A stretch of 48,489 nt of DNA from positions 1 to 48,489 of the forward strand of contig JACMQD010000379.1 of NCBI GenBank assembly GCA_014377155.1. Reading direction: 5' to 3'. Shown here piece after piece: positions 1 to 8,373 of the stretch (position 1 is its first letter; each line of letters opens with the position of its first letter). Under the pieces are notes generated by a model. It was given only the letters and a program-made list of their open reading frames with translations. It made no database searches and was not told where the DNA came from. This stretch comes from Herminiimonas sp. (GTDB taxonomy: Bacteria > Pseudomonadota > Gammaproteobacteria > Burkholderiales > Burkholderiaceae). The position numbers were made by a program, and so were the translations under genes.

Positions 1-1215
1 AAGGTATTCTGGACTGGCGATCCGTCGCGTCCATGGTTGCCGCTTTGCATTGGGATTCTCGGTGCAGCGGTCGGTTGGATTGGCAGCATGGCGCTGACCC
101 GGCATCCATTGGCAGAACAAATGATTTCGGTTCTACAAATGTGGCGCTTCGCTGCCCAGGCGCACACACAAGAAAATAGTGCAAGTGGCCATGCCAATGC
201 GATGGTCAAGGTGATTGCTTATCGGTCAGGCATGTTGGGTGCTTACCATCGCTTTCGCAACCGCGGGCAACTAACGGTTGCAATGTTTCACAGGATTCTG
301 CCGGTCGACGATTTACGTTATTTAGGCGCAGATCCGGAATGGACCATGACGCCGAATTCATTCGCGCGTTGCCTTCAATTTTTCCGCAGCCACTACAATG
401 TTGTCAGTCCCGAACAGGTCTTTGCTGCGTTGCGCGGAGAAGGGCATCTTCCAAGGCGAAGTCTCCTGGTCACATTCGATGACGGTTGGGGTGATACGGC
501 CGAATACGCGCAACCTATTCTCGACGCCTATTCGATCCCGTCCCTGGTATTCGTAGTTGGTAGTGCGATCGACCGATCGACGCCATTTTGGGAAGAAGCC
601 ATTTATGCGTTGCTTTCTACCCATGCTGAAGGCTACGCGCAATTAAGGCAGGCGTTAAAGCCCTTCGGTGTCATATTACCGGAAGTTCCGCCGACCCAAA
701 TGAATGAAAAAAGCATCCGGGCAATCATCAGCAGATTGTCCGAGTCCGACCGCCTCACCTTGGAGTCAGTTACCGGTTCGCTGGGTGCAGCTTACGGCAA
801 CAATGCTGCGATGCTTGATTGCGAACAACTGGTTAAGCTTGACGCTTCAATCCATACCATCGGCGGACATGGAATGAGCCATCAACCGCTGACCAGCGTT
901 ATGGATATCCAAAACGAAATGATCAGCGCGCAGGCGTCAATCTCAGCGTATTTGAATAAGCCGAAGATTGAATCCATGTCCTTTCCGCATGGCGCTTATT
1001 CCGATTCCGTGATCGCGCACTGTAGATCGGTCGGGTACAAATATCTCTTCAGCAGCGATGCGCATTTGAATACGCTTGACGACAAGACCGGCACCTATTC
1101 TCCTGTCGGTCGCATTCACATTTCCGAGCGGTGGATCACAAACAAAGAAGGTGAGTTTCAGCCGGCACTGCTTGCCACATGGCTGTTCCTGCGACCAACA
1201 GTAAACCTGCACTGA
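1..1215 (+). CDS. Polysaccharide deacetylase, 5' end outside window
   Basis: NodB-type carbohydrate esterase likely to N- or O-deacetylate an exopolysaccharide unit. The deacetylase part starts around the ATG at 202 (MVKVIAYRSGML) and shows TFDDGW (about nt 473-490, metal-binding Asp pair), a GHGMSH zinc-binding block near nt 865-885 and an SFPHG motif near nt 975. The reading frame is open all the way to base 1 with no stop. The upstream stretch encodes a hydrophobic helix followed by TRHPLAEQMISVLQ, which looks like the C-terminal end of a Wzx-type flippase. No convincing ribosome binding site precedes 202. The protein could therefore be a flippase-deacetylase fusion or a deacetylase with a long N-terminal extension. 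Its 3' end (from 1119) is repeated at 2386-2481 by the local duplication. Confidence 0.8.
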   Translation, partial: KVFWTGDPSRPWLPLCIGILGAAVGWIGSMALTRHPLAEQMISVLQMWRFAAQAHTQENSASGHANAMVKVIAYRSGMLGAYHRFRNRGQLTVAMFHRILPVDDLRYLGADPEWTMTPNSFARCLQFFRSHYNVVSPEQVFAALRGEGHLPRRSLLVTFDDGWGDTAEYAQPILDAYSIPSLVFVVGSAIDRSTPFWEEAIYALLSTHAEGYAQLRQALKPFGVILPEVPPTQMNEKSIRAIISRLSESDRLTLESVTGSLGAAYGNNAAMLDCEQLVKLDASIHTIGGHGMSHQPLTSVMDIQNEMISAQASISAYLNKPKIESMSFPHGAYSDSVIAHCRSVGYKYLFSSDAHLNTLDDKTGTYSPVGRIHISERWITNKEGEFQPALLATWLFLRPTVNLH

Positions 1216-1230
1216 TCGGATAAATTAAAA

Positions 1231-2268
1231 ATGGATAATGCCGGTTTTTCGGCGCGTATTGCCACGCCGGCCACGCTGAGTGCCGTTGAAATTAGTGTTT
1301 GGGAAACACTCTGCGCGACCGTTCCTCATCTGTTTTCGCCATTCTTGAGTTTTCATTATGCCCATGCGGTAGCCGAATGCGGAGTCGATGTCAGGGTTTG
1401 TATTCTGTCCAAAAATGGCGAAATTTGCGGATTTCTGCCGTACCAATTTGGCAGCAGGATCGCCGTATGGAGCGGTGTAGCAGAACCGGTTGGCGCTGGA
1501 ATGACCGACTATTTCGGCTTGATCGGCGCAGCGGATTTAAGGATTTCGTCAAAGCAGCTTCTACATCACGCAAATATTCGCTATCTCGGTTTTTCCCACT
1601 TGGATGAACCTCAGCTAGGTTATGGGTTGCGCGGTGAGCAGCCACGCACAGGATTGCGCATTCGCCTATCACCAGATGCCGTATGTCCTCTAGAAGCTGT
1701 GCTCAAATTAAAACAAAAATATCGCAAAAATAGCGAGCGTTGCGCGAAGCTGCTTGCGTCGGAAATAGGACCAACAGAATTCATCCTCGATGTTCAGGAC
1801 CAAAGAAAAAGCGGGATCGATAACCTGATTCGTCAAAAACGTGCGCAGTACGAAAGGACCAATGTGCCGGATTCACTCGGTCATGCGTGGACACGTGCGC
1901 TTCTTCACAAGTTGAGTAATAGTCGATCTGCCAGTTGCCGCGGCATGCTCTCAACCTTGACGGCGGATGGCCAGTGGGTTGCTAGTCATTTTGGCATCGT
2001 CGGCAATGGCGTCTTGCAGTACTGGTTCCCGGTATATAACCAGGAATTTGCCAAATATGCCCCGGGGCGACTACTTATTCATCAGGTGATCGAATCGAGC
2101 CGGGAAGCCTCGATCCATCTGGTCGATCGTGGTGAAGGTGATACACCGAGCAAAAGGGTGCTGGCCAACGAAGAGCATCAGTTTCTACGGGGCGTATGGC
2201 ATGACGATTCCTTCATGAGTTACGCTTCACGCGGCTTTCATAGCGTGAAGTGGCGACTCAAAAAATAA
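1231..2268 (+). CDS. GNAT/CelD-like acetyltransferase, copy 1
   Basis: A 345-residue protein resembling the CelD/BcsL-like GNAT proteins of exopolysaccharide clusters, which acylate sugars in the cytoplasm. An N-terminal half (about 1-150) is followed by the usual acetyltransferase core with KLKQKYRKNSERCAK, IDNLIRQKRAQYERT and a C-terminal DRGEGDTPSKR...HSVKWRLKK segment. It starts 15 nt after the deacetylase stop and probably shares its transcript; the ribosome binding site is weak. It differs from copy 2 at about 23 of 345 positions. Both copies lack frameshifts or stops, so both probably remain functional. The acceptor sugar is unknown. Confidence 0.8.
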   Translation: MDNAGFSARIATPATLSAVEISVWETLCATVPHLFSPFLSFHYAHAVAECGVDVRVCILSKNGEICGFLPYQFGSRIAVWSGVAEPVGAGMTDYFGLIGAADLRISSKQLLHHANIRYLGFSHLDEPQLGYGLRGEQPRTGLRIRLSPDAVCPLEAVLKLKQKYRKNSERCAKLLASEIGPTEFILDVQDQRKSGIDNLIRQKRAQYERTNVPDSLGHAWTRALLHKLSNSRSASCRGMLSTLTADGQWVASHFGIVGNGVLQYWFPVYNQEFAKYAPGRLLIHQVIESSREASIHLVDRGEGDTPSKRVLANEEHQFLRGVWHDDSFMSYASRGFHSVKWRLKK

Positions 2269-2334
2269 GACAATTAAGGCTCGTCGCTGGACTCGATTTA
2301 ATCGAAGCAATGAAGCTGCTTCTTATCGCTAGCA

Positions 2335-2387
2335 TTACGAAGCACTGCCCTGTTCGGTAATAATCGGAAACGGTCTTTTCAACGTCA
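2335..2387 (-). pseudogene. Relic of the 3' end of the GT2-deacetylase gene
   Basis: Read on the minus strand this encodes MTLKRPFPIITEQGSAS and a TAA stop. The intact gene ends MTLKRPFPIISEQGSAS at 3600-3652. It has no start or body and ends abruptly at the duplication junction, so it is a passenger copy left by the tandem duplication. Confidence 0.85.
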
Positions 2388-2481
2388 TTTCCGAGCGGTG
2401 GATCACAAACGAAGAAGGTGAGTTTCAGCCGGCATTGCTTGCCACGTGGCTGTTCCTGCGACCAACAGTACACTTGCGCTG
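2388..2481 (+). pseudogene. Relic of the 3' end of the left deacetylase gene
   Basis: Encodes ISERWITNEEGEFQPALLAT and on to LRPTVHLR plus a TGA stop, nearly identical to the end of the deacetylase at 1121-1215. The sequence begins at the junction base without a start codon. It now forms the leader of GNAT copy 2, including the same 15-nt stop-to-start spacing. Confidence 0.85.
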
Positions 2482-2497
2482 ATCGGATAAGTTAAAA

Positions 2498-3535
2498 ATG
2501 GATAATGCCGGATTTTCGGCGCGTATTGCCACGCCGGCCACGCTTAGTGCGGTTGAAATTAGTATTTGGGAAACACTCTGCGCAACCGTTCCTCATTTGT
2601 TTTCGCCATTCTTGAGTTTTCATTATGCCCATGCGGTAGCCGAATGCGGAGTCGATGTCAGGATTTGTATTCTGTCCAGAAATGGCGAAATTTGCGGATT
2701 TTTGCCGTATCAATTTGGCAGCCGGACCGCCGCATGGAGTGGTGTCGCTGAACCGGTTGGTGCTGGGATGACCGACTATTTCGGCTTGATCGGCGCAGCG
2801 GATTTAAGGATTTCGTCAAAGCAGCTTCTACATCACGCAAATATTCGCTATCTAGGTTTTTCCCACTTGGATGAACCTCAGCTAGGATATGGTTTGCGCG
2901 GTGAGCAACCACGCACAGGATTGCGCATTCGCCTGCCACCCGATGCAGGATGTCCCCTGGAAGCTGTGCTCAAATTAAAACAGAAATATCGCAAAGATAG
3001 CGAGCGTTGCGCAAAGCTGCTTACGGCGGAAAGAGGACCAACAGAATTCATCCTCGATGTTGAGGACCAAAGAAAAAGTGTGATCGATAACCTGATTGGT
3101 CAAAAACGGGCGCAGTACGAAAGGACCAATGTGCCGGATTCACTGGGTCATGCGTGGACACGTGCGCTTCTTTACAAGTTGAGTGATAGTCGATCCGCCA
3201 GTTGCCGCGGCATGCTCTCAAACTTGACGGCTGACGGCCAGTGGGTTGCTAGTCATTTTGGCATCGTCGGCAATGGCGTCTTACAGTACTGGTTCCCGGT
3301 ATATAACCAGGAATTTGCCAAATATGCGCCGGGGCGACTACTGCTTCATCAGATGATCGAATCGAGCCGGGAAGCGTCGATCCATTTGGTCGATTGCGGT
3401 GAAGGCGATACACCGAGCAAGAGGGTGCTGGCCAACGAGGAGCATCAATTCTTCCGTGGCGTATGGCACGACAATTCGCTGATGAGTTACGCTTCACGCG
3501 GCTTTCATAGCGTGAAGTGGCGACTCAAAAAATAG
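2498..3535 (+). CDS. GNAT/CelD-like acetyltransferase, copy 2
   Basis: Second 345-residue copy of the CelD-like acetyltransferase, about 93% identical to copy 1 by direct comparison. Changes are scattered (for example V23I, I77T, R200G, H226Y, R299C, D325N) with none that break the frame. The conserved KQKYRKDSERC and HSVKWRLKK segments are kept. Its leader is a copied deacetylase 3' end, so it may lack its own promoter and depend on read-through from copy 1. It converges on the GT2-deacetylase gene with a 64-nt gap in which no clear terminator is visible. The copies could acylate different sugars or simply raise dosage. Confidence 0.8.
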   Translation: MDNAGFSARIATPATLSAVEISIWETLCATVPHLFSPFLSFHYAHAVAECGVDVRICILSRNGEICGFLPYQFGSRTAAWSGVAEPVGAGMTDYFGLIGAADLRISSKQLLHHANIRYLGFSHLDEPQLGYGLRGEQPRTGLRIRLPPDAGCPLEAVLKLKQKYRKDSERCAKLLTAERGPTEFILDVEDQRKSVIDNLIGQKRAQYERTNVPDSLGHAWTRALLYKLSDSRSASCRGMLSNLTADGQWVASHFGIVGNGVLQYWFPVYNQEFAKYAPGRLLLHQMIESSREASIHLVDCGEGDTPSKRVLANEEHQFFRGVWHDNSLMSYASRGFHSVKWRLKK

Positions 3536-3599
3536 GTTAGCGAAGGCGCGCCGCCGGACTCCCTAATTCGACCCGATGCAGCTGTTCGTATCACGTGTA

Positions 3600-5663
3600 T
3601 TACGAAGCACTGCCCTGTTCGCTAATAATCGGAAACGGTCTTTTCAATGTCATCAGATACTGGACCAGCAGGCGCCGCGGCGTTCTTGCCCACGGGTCGA
3701 AACGCGGTAGCTGGAATATCGGCGTGCGCGGTGAAGCCGTGCCGAGCGCTGTGGTCACCGCACCTTGAAATCCTGCTTGCTGCACCATGCGGATGTGGCT
3801 CGGCTTGATATCCCGACCCGGCACGCCATTCGGATACGAAAACAGCGTGACAGGCTCGCGCAGAATGTCCTGCAATATTTCCTTGGAACGCATGATCTCG
3901 GCGCGTGCCTCGGTATCGGTGCAGCAGGCCAGGATGGGATGATTAACCGTATGCGCACCGATATCGAAGCCTCGCGAATGCAGATTTGCGAGGTCGGCGG
4001 CGTTGAACATGCGGATGTCGTTGTGTAGCCCGAGCGCGTCTTCGCAGGCGCCGATCAGGCTGTCGCGCTGGGCCACCGGTAAATACTTGACCATCCTGAG
4101 CACATCGTCGCGCCGCATCGCGGCAATCTCGTCCGGCACGAACCCATGCGCCAAAAACGCCGGCACCAGCGTGCTGTTATCGTCGCCCGTCAGGTCGAGT
4201 ACTTTGTACAGACGCTCGAACCAAAGCGCATTGCCCTCGAGCTGGCAGGTCGATATGAAAAACGTCGCCGGGATTGCATCGCGCTCGAGGATCGGCACTA
4301 CGCCGGTCAGCCAGTTCGGATAGCCATCATCGAACGTGATGGCCGCGGAAAAGCGCGGCAGGTCATTGCGCGGCAGGCGCGCAATGCCTTCCTGCAAAGG
4401 CAGAATGCGGAAATTGTTCTGGATGATCGTAATCAGCTTGTGGAACTCGTGCACGGTCAACTCTTTCGTGACCTGCATGTCCGTATCTTCCGGCACCTTG
4501 TGAAAAGTAAAAATCGTCAAGGGTCGTTCAGTGCCGCCGGTTAGCGTCGCCGACAGCATGCGCGCCCAAAGCGGCGTATCGGAATCAGTCGACGCCGGTG
4601 TCGCGCGCGCTGGGCGCACCTGAAATGGCTTCAGTGCCGCTGTCGTTGCTTCGCGGGCTGGTTGCGGCAGGCGCGGTGTGTCCGGCGTCCGTGTGACTTG
4701 CGGGCGCAGCAGCGACGCCGACGATTTCAGTCCCGACAGCAGGCAATACGAAAAAGAGCGTAACGGCCGTTCCCCACCTGCCAGCGCCTTGCCGAACGCG
4801 CGCATCGCCACGTGCGGGTCGCCACGCCAGAAATGAGAGTAACCATGACTGAAATGGGTGCGCGCCAGCCGCGACCGGAATGCCTGGCGCGAGATGCCCG
4901 TACCCTGGGCGCTCGACAAGCCCCAGCGGTCATGTGCGCTTTCCAGGAGCGCCGCCAGATGATTGTCGCGGTCGAGCCGATGCATGGCGCTCGCCGTATG
5001 GATACGGTACAAGGCAACCGGTCCGGCCAGTGAATGCATTTCCGCGATATGCGATGCCCGTAGCCAAAAATCATAGTCTTCGCCAATGCGCATCGACTCG
5101 TCGAAGCCGCCGATTTGCTGGTATATCTCGCGCCGCACCACCGCCGTATTCATGCCCACCAGCAGGCCGAGCAAGAGCTTTGCATAAAGCCATCCCGACC
5201 GTGCCGGATCAGACGCCGAGAGTTGCGAACAATCGGTGGCAAGCTGCGCAGCCGGTACAAACCGGCCCGACTCGTCACACGTCCAGGCAATGAACTGGCC
5301 GAATACGATGCCGACATGCGGCGCACTTTCGAGATAGCGAATCTGCGCCTTGAGCTTGCCTGGGAACCAGACGTCGTCGGCATCGAGAAATGCCAGGTAA
5401 TCGCCGCGCGCCAAGCGCATGCCGGTATTGCGAGCGTGCGAAACACCGCAACCTTCAAGGCGCGTCACGCAGATGCGCTCGTCCTGAAGTGGGAGCGTCT
5501 GGTAATCGAAATCGTCCGATCCATCATCGATGACCATTATTTCGATCGATGGATAATCCTGGTTAAGGACACTATCGATCGCTTCCTGAATAAAATTCTT
5601 AGCATTGCGAACCGGAATGATGACCGATACCAAGGGGTGGGTAGAAGAGGGATTCAGCAACAC
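3600..5663 (-). CDS. GT2 glycosyltransferase-polysaccharide deacetylase fusion
   Basis: Two enzymes in one chain of about 687 residues. The N-terminal third is a family 2 GT-A transferase with VSVIIPVRNA, MVIDDGSDD and FLDADDVWFPGKL (the metal-binding DAD). A linker rich in Pro, Arg and Ala follows. The C-terminal part is a NodB deacetylase with TFHKVPE, ITFDDGYPNW and HTVNHPIL, and a YPNGVPG motif. The open frame extends to a TTG at 5708, but no ATG exists in the N-terminal region. GGAG lies just upstream of GTG 5663 and TTG 5660, so a non-ATG start there is favoured. It follows the SGNH-like gene by about 70 nt. The fusion suggests a sugar is added and deacetylated by one polypeptide, which is inference. 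Confidence 0.8.
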   Translation of the reverse strand: MLLNPSSTHPLVSVIIPVRNAKNFIQEAIDSVLNQDYPSIEIMVIDDGSDDFDYQTLPLQDERICVTRLEGCGVSHARNTGMRLARGDYLAFLDADDVWFPGKLKAQIRYLESAPHVGIVFGQFIAWTCDESGRFVPAAQLATDCSQLSASDPARSGWLYAKLLLGLLVGMNTAVVRREIYQQIGGFDESMRIGEDYDFWLRASHIAEMHSLAGPVALYRIHTASAMHRLDRDNHLAALLESAHDRWGLSSAQGTGISRQAFRSRLARTHFSHGYSHFWRGDPHVAMRAFGKALAGGERPLRSFSYCLLSGLKSSASLLRPQVTRTPDTPRLPQPAREATTAALKPFQVRPARATPASTDSDTPLWARMLSATLTGGTERPLTIFTFHKVPEDTDMQVTKELTVHEFHKLITIIQNNFRILPLQEGIARLPRNDLPRFSAAITFDDGYPNWLTGVVPILERDAIPATFFISTCQLEGNALWFERLYKVLDLTGDDNSTLVPAFLAHGFVPDEIAAMRRDDVLRMVKYLPVAQRDSLIGACEDALGLHNDIRMFNAADLANLHSRGFDIGAHTVNHPILACCTDTEARAEIMRSKEILQDILREPVTLFSYPNGVPGRDIKPSHIRMVQQAGFQGAVTTALGTASPRTPIFQLPRFDPWARTPRRLLVQYLMTLKRPFPIISEQGSAS

Positions 5664-5734
5664 GGTCTCCAATGCAACATTTTCGATTTCAAAATACTCG
5701 ATGTACAAAATGTAGAGGCAGAGGATGGCATTCG

Positions 5735-6760
5735 CTATCTCTTTGCCGGAATTATCTTAGGCGCGATTACGGTGGAGAGAGCCTGTGCACCATAGTAGTT
5801 AAGATGATCGGCGTTCTGCCAGAGTTTCGGGTTGTTAAGAACGTCGTCGAATGCAATGACTGTCCCGAACGTCCGAAGTCGATTATATTCCGCGGGCATG
5901 ACGGGGGCATCAAGATACGGGAGGTAAAGAAAAATCAGGTTCACTGAATGACTTTGTGCCAGTTCGATTATTTTACGCAAGTAAGTATTGTTATACCTAT
6001 AGAGGATATTTTCTCCAAGAAACCCGATATCGAATTTTTTGGCAAGCTTCTGTTTTTGCTCAAAATCGATACGTATGTTGTCTAGTTCTTTCTTGAAATA
6101 GCTCCGCTCATTGACCATCGTCCTTGGTGTGTCGATGCCATGCAGATAATAGGTATCGTTAAAATGCTGCCCTTCATATTTTTCGGGCTGAAAATGCTCT
6201 GAAAAACCGAAGTGGGCAGGCCGCATGGTGCGATCGAAAAGCGCAAGCTGGCGCAACGGAAGACGCACGAAATTTTCGACCAGGCCGGTGTTGACGATCA
6301 GCGGCGCGTGCAGCAAATCGGGTATCGAGGCCAGCCGCTGGAATCCCGGATGCGGTGCCCTGGCTTCGATTTGCTGTAACTCGATCACGAGCGTTTTGAT
6401 CTTTCGGTGTTCGAGCAATTCCCGAGCGAGCAAAAACTGGAGATCTCGTCCCAAATGCGGAACCGCAAAATTGACGACGTGGGATGTATCGCCGCTCGCT
6501 CGTAAGGTTTCCTCGGTCTTGTTGCTATCGATTCCGCTCTGCGTATGCGAGGTGCCGATAAAGGCAATTTCAATCGGCGTGGCATCGAAATGAATTCGCT
6601 CGTAGATCCATTTGACGCGCAGGTAATGAACGCTTTCACTGGCAAGCTGTTGAAACCGGATGTAATTATCATGTGGCAGACAAATGATGCCGACGACGAT
6701 CGCCGCCGCACTGCAGGCTGCGAGGACCAGGAACTGTATGGGCCGTAAATAAGGTTTCAT
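5735..6760 (-). CDS. SGNH-like protein, partner of MBOAT acyltransferase
   Basis: A 341-residue protein with one N-terminal membrane anchor (about 8-27) and an extracytoplasmic domain resembling the AlgJ/AlgX/DltD SGNH-like proteins that work with MBOAT acyltransferases. The likely nucleophile block is IAFIGTSHTQSGID (Ser71), and a C-terminal NADHLNYYGA block supplies the acidic/His pair (D318, H319). The frame continues upstream into the MBOAT gene, but the ATG at 6760, 4 nt after the MBOAT stop, fits the hydrophobic anchor. Probable role: transfer of acetyl groups to the polysaccharide in the periplasm. The catalytic assignment rests on motifs only. Confidence 0.7.
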   Translation of the reverse strand: MKPYLRPIQFLVLAACSAAAIVVGIICLPHDNYIRFQQLASESVHYLRVKWIYERIHFDATPIEIAFIGTSHTQSGIDSNKTEETLRASGDTSHVVNFAVPHLGRDLQFLLARELLEHRKIKTLVIELQQIEARAPHPGFQRLASIPDLLHAPLIVNTGLVENFVRLPLRQLALFDRTMRPAHFGFSEHFQPEKYEGQHFNDTYYLHGIDTPRTMVNERSYFKKELDNIRIDFEQKQKLAKKFDIGFLGENILYRYNNTYLRKIIELAQSHSVNLIFLYLPYLDAPVMPAEYNRLRTFGTVIAFDDVLNNPKLWQNADHLNYYGAQALSTVIAPKIIPAKR

Positions 6761-6764
6761 GGCG

Positions 6765-8267
6765 CTAAAAATTAAAATATAAAAACGTCGTCGGTCGAGA
6801 AATGTGAATGATCGCCACTGCCGCGATGGCGCCGAGCGCAAGTGCCCAGCCGATGTTGACTTTATCCCACACCACGACGTCGCCGTCGACGTACGATTCA
6901 AGCAGGTAATCGCGCTTGGCGATCAGTCTGGTAATGATTTCCTGAGAGTTCGGCGCAAAAAGCGCAAGCCCCAACAACGGCACGATCCACAGCAGAGCGG
7001 CCGATATTTTGATCGGTGCAGCGGCTTGCTGGGCGATCTCCCAACTGCCGGCACCCTGAAGTCCGATCATTGCTGCCATCATATGGAGCGCACTGTCGAA
7101 CGATGTCGAGCGAAACAGTACCCAGCCGAACACAACGCCGAGAAACGTCAGTAGCCAGTAGCCGATATCGAGAACTTTCGGTAGCCTCAGGGCGAATCGA
7201 TCGACCAGATAACGCCACAGATGATTGATCGACAGGTAGGCGCCGTGCATGGCGCCCCACAGAATGAAATTCCATCCGGCGCCATGCCACAATCCTCCCA
7301 ACAGCATGGTGATGATGATATTGATGTAACGGCGTGTGTTGCCATAACGGTTGCCGCCGAGCGGAATGTAGAGATAATCCCGCAAGAACGTCGAAAGCGA
7401 AATATGCCATCGCTTCCAGAAGTCAATGATATTGCGTGACTTGTAAGGCGAATTAAAATTAAAAGGCAGGCGAACATTGAGCATCAGTGACAGGCCGATC
7501 GCCATATCGGAGTAGCCGGAAAAATCATAGTAGAGCTGCAGGGTATATGCCAATGCCCCGGTCCACCCACCGCTCATTCCAACTGCAACGCCAGCCTCGG
7601 CCATCGAAAAGATCGGGTCCGAAAACGTTGCGACGCTATCGGCGAAAAATACTTTTTTGAACAAGCCGATGGTAAACATCGCGATACCGATGGTGACGTT
7701 GACTTGGTTGACCCGTGTCGCACCGGGACACGAAAACTGGGTCATGACGTCTTTATGATGAATCACCGGCCCGGCAACCAGATGCGGGAAATACGTCACG
7801 AAGAGAAGGTATTTCGAAAAGCTGGTTTCTTTCGCCTTGCGTTGATAGACATCCGAAAGATACGCAATCTGGGTAAAGGTAAAAAACGATATGCCCAAGG
7901 GTAGGGCTACCGCGGCGATCTTGGTATTGAGGCCGATGGCCGACACGAATGCGGTGCCGAAAAAGAACGCATATTTGAAATAGCACAGGACAGCAAGATT
8001 CAACGCAAGCGACAGGATGAACAGCTGCCGTCTACGGTTTGCGCTGGAATGTCCGATCCGATCAATCGCGAGGGCCATCATGAAGTTGATGCCGATCGAC
8101 GCAAGCAGTAGGAGCGTATGGGGCGGATACCACCATGCGTAAAACACCAGTGACGCCATTCCCAGCCATGAAATGGCTGCGCCGGGATATTTTTTTCCTA
8201 TCAAAAAATAGGTGAAGATTACGATAGGCGCGTACCCGAACAGGAAAGCCAGGGAATTGAAAAGCAT
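6765..8267 (-). CDS. MBOAT family membrane O-acyltransferase
   Basis: A 500-residue polytopic protein of the AlgI/PatA group, expected to move acetyl groups across the inner membrane for polysaccharide O-acetylation. It begins MLFNSLAFLFGYAPIVIFTY, typical of AlgI, and carries the family signatures PHLVAGPVIHHKD, YYDFSGYSDMAIGLSLML, FWKRWHISLSTFLRDYLYIP and GGLWHGAGWNFILWGAMHG, containing the catalytic His. It is followed after 4 nt by the SGNH-like partner. A terminator-like hairpin lies upstream (8300-8328), so this pair probably begins its own transcription unit rather than being the tail of the long eps operon. Confidence 0.93.
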   Translation of the reverse strand: MLFNSLAFLFGYAPIVIFTYFLIGKKYPGAAISWLGMASLVFYAWWYPPHTLLLLASIGINFMMALAIDRIGHSSANRRRQLFILSLALNLAVLCYFKYAFFFGTAFVSAIGLNTKIAAVALPLGISFFTFTQIAYLSDVYQRKAKETSFSKYLLFVTYFPHLVAGPVIHHKDVMTQFSCPGATRVNQVNVTIGIAMFTIGLFKKVFFADSVATFSDPIFSMAEAGVAVGMSGGWTGALAYTLQLYYDFSGYSDMAIGLSLMLNVRLPFNFNSPYKSRNIIDFWKRWHISLSTFLRDYLYIPLGGNRYGNTRRYINIIITMLLGGLWHGAGWNFILWGAMHGAYLSINHLWRYLVDRFALRLPKVLDIGYWLLTFLGVVFGWVLFRSTSFDSALHMMAAMIGLQGAGSWEIAQQAAAPIKISAALLWIVPLLGLALFAPNSQEIITRLIAKRDYLLESYVDGDVVVWDKVNIGWALALGAIAAVAIIHISRPTTFLYFNF

Positions 8268-8299
8268 GGTTTTACGGTCTCGGGTACGTATTTAGATGC

Positions 8300-8328
8300 A
8301 AAAAATAAAACCGATCGACGACAATCGG
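8300..8328 (-). terminator. Possible intrinsic terminator after the GT4 pair
   Basis: On the minus strand CCGAT-N8-ATCGG (8328-8311) is followed by TTTTATTTTTT. The 5-bp stem is short but the T tract is strong, and it sits 46 nt after the stop of the GT4 gene at 8374. It would separate the long operon from the MBOAT unit. A TTGTTC-17-TTTTAT promoter-like pair overlaps the same bases, so the segment may end one unit and start the next. Confidence 0.4.
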
Positions 8329-8373
8329 AACAAGGATCGCAGCATGTTTACGGCGCCGCCCGACATGGACAGC

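Larger units (their letters stand above)
1119..3653. repeat. Tandem duplication, two units of about 1.27 kb
   Basis: Unit A (about 1119-2388) and unit B (about 2386-3653) each carry the 3' end of the left-hand deacetylase, a complete GNAT gene and the 3' end of the convergent GT2-deacetylase. The offset is 1267 bp through the acetyltransferase gene and 1265 bp at the right end. The central junction (2386-2388) shares only the trinucleotide CAT with the two outer breakpoints (1119-1121 and 3651-3653), so this looks like a microhomology-mediated tandem duplication. The units have since diverged. Coding parts are very similar while the short spacers (2269-2334 and 3536-3599) differ much more. 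Confidence 0.9.
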
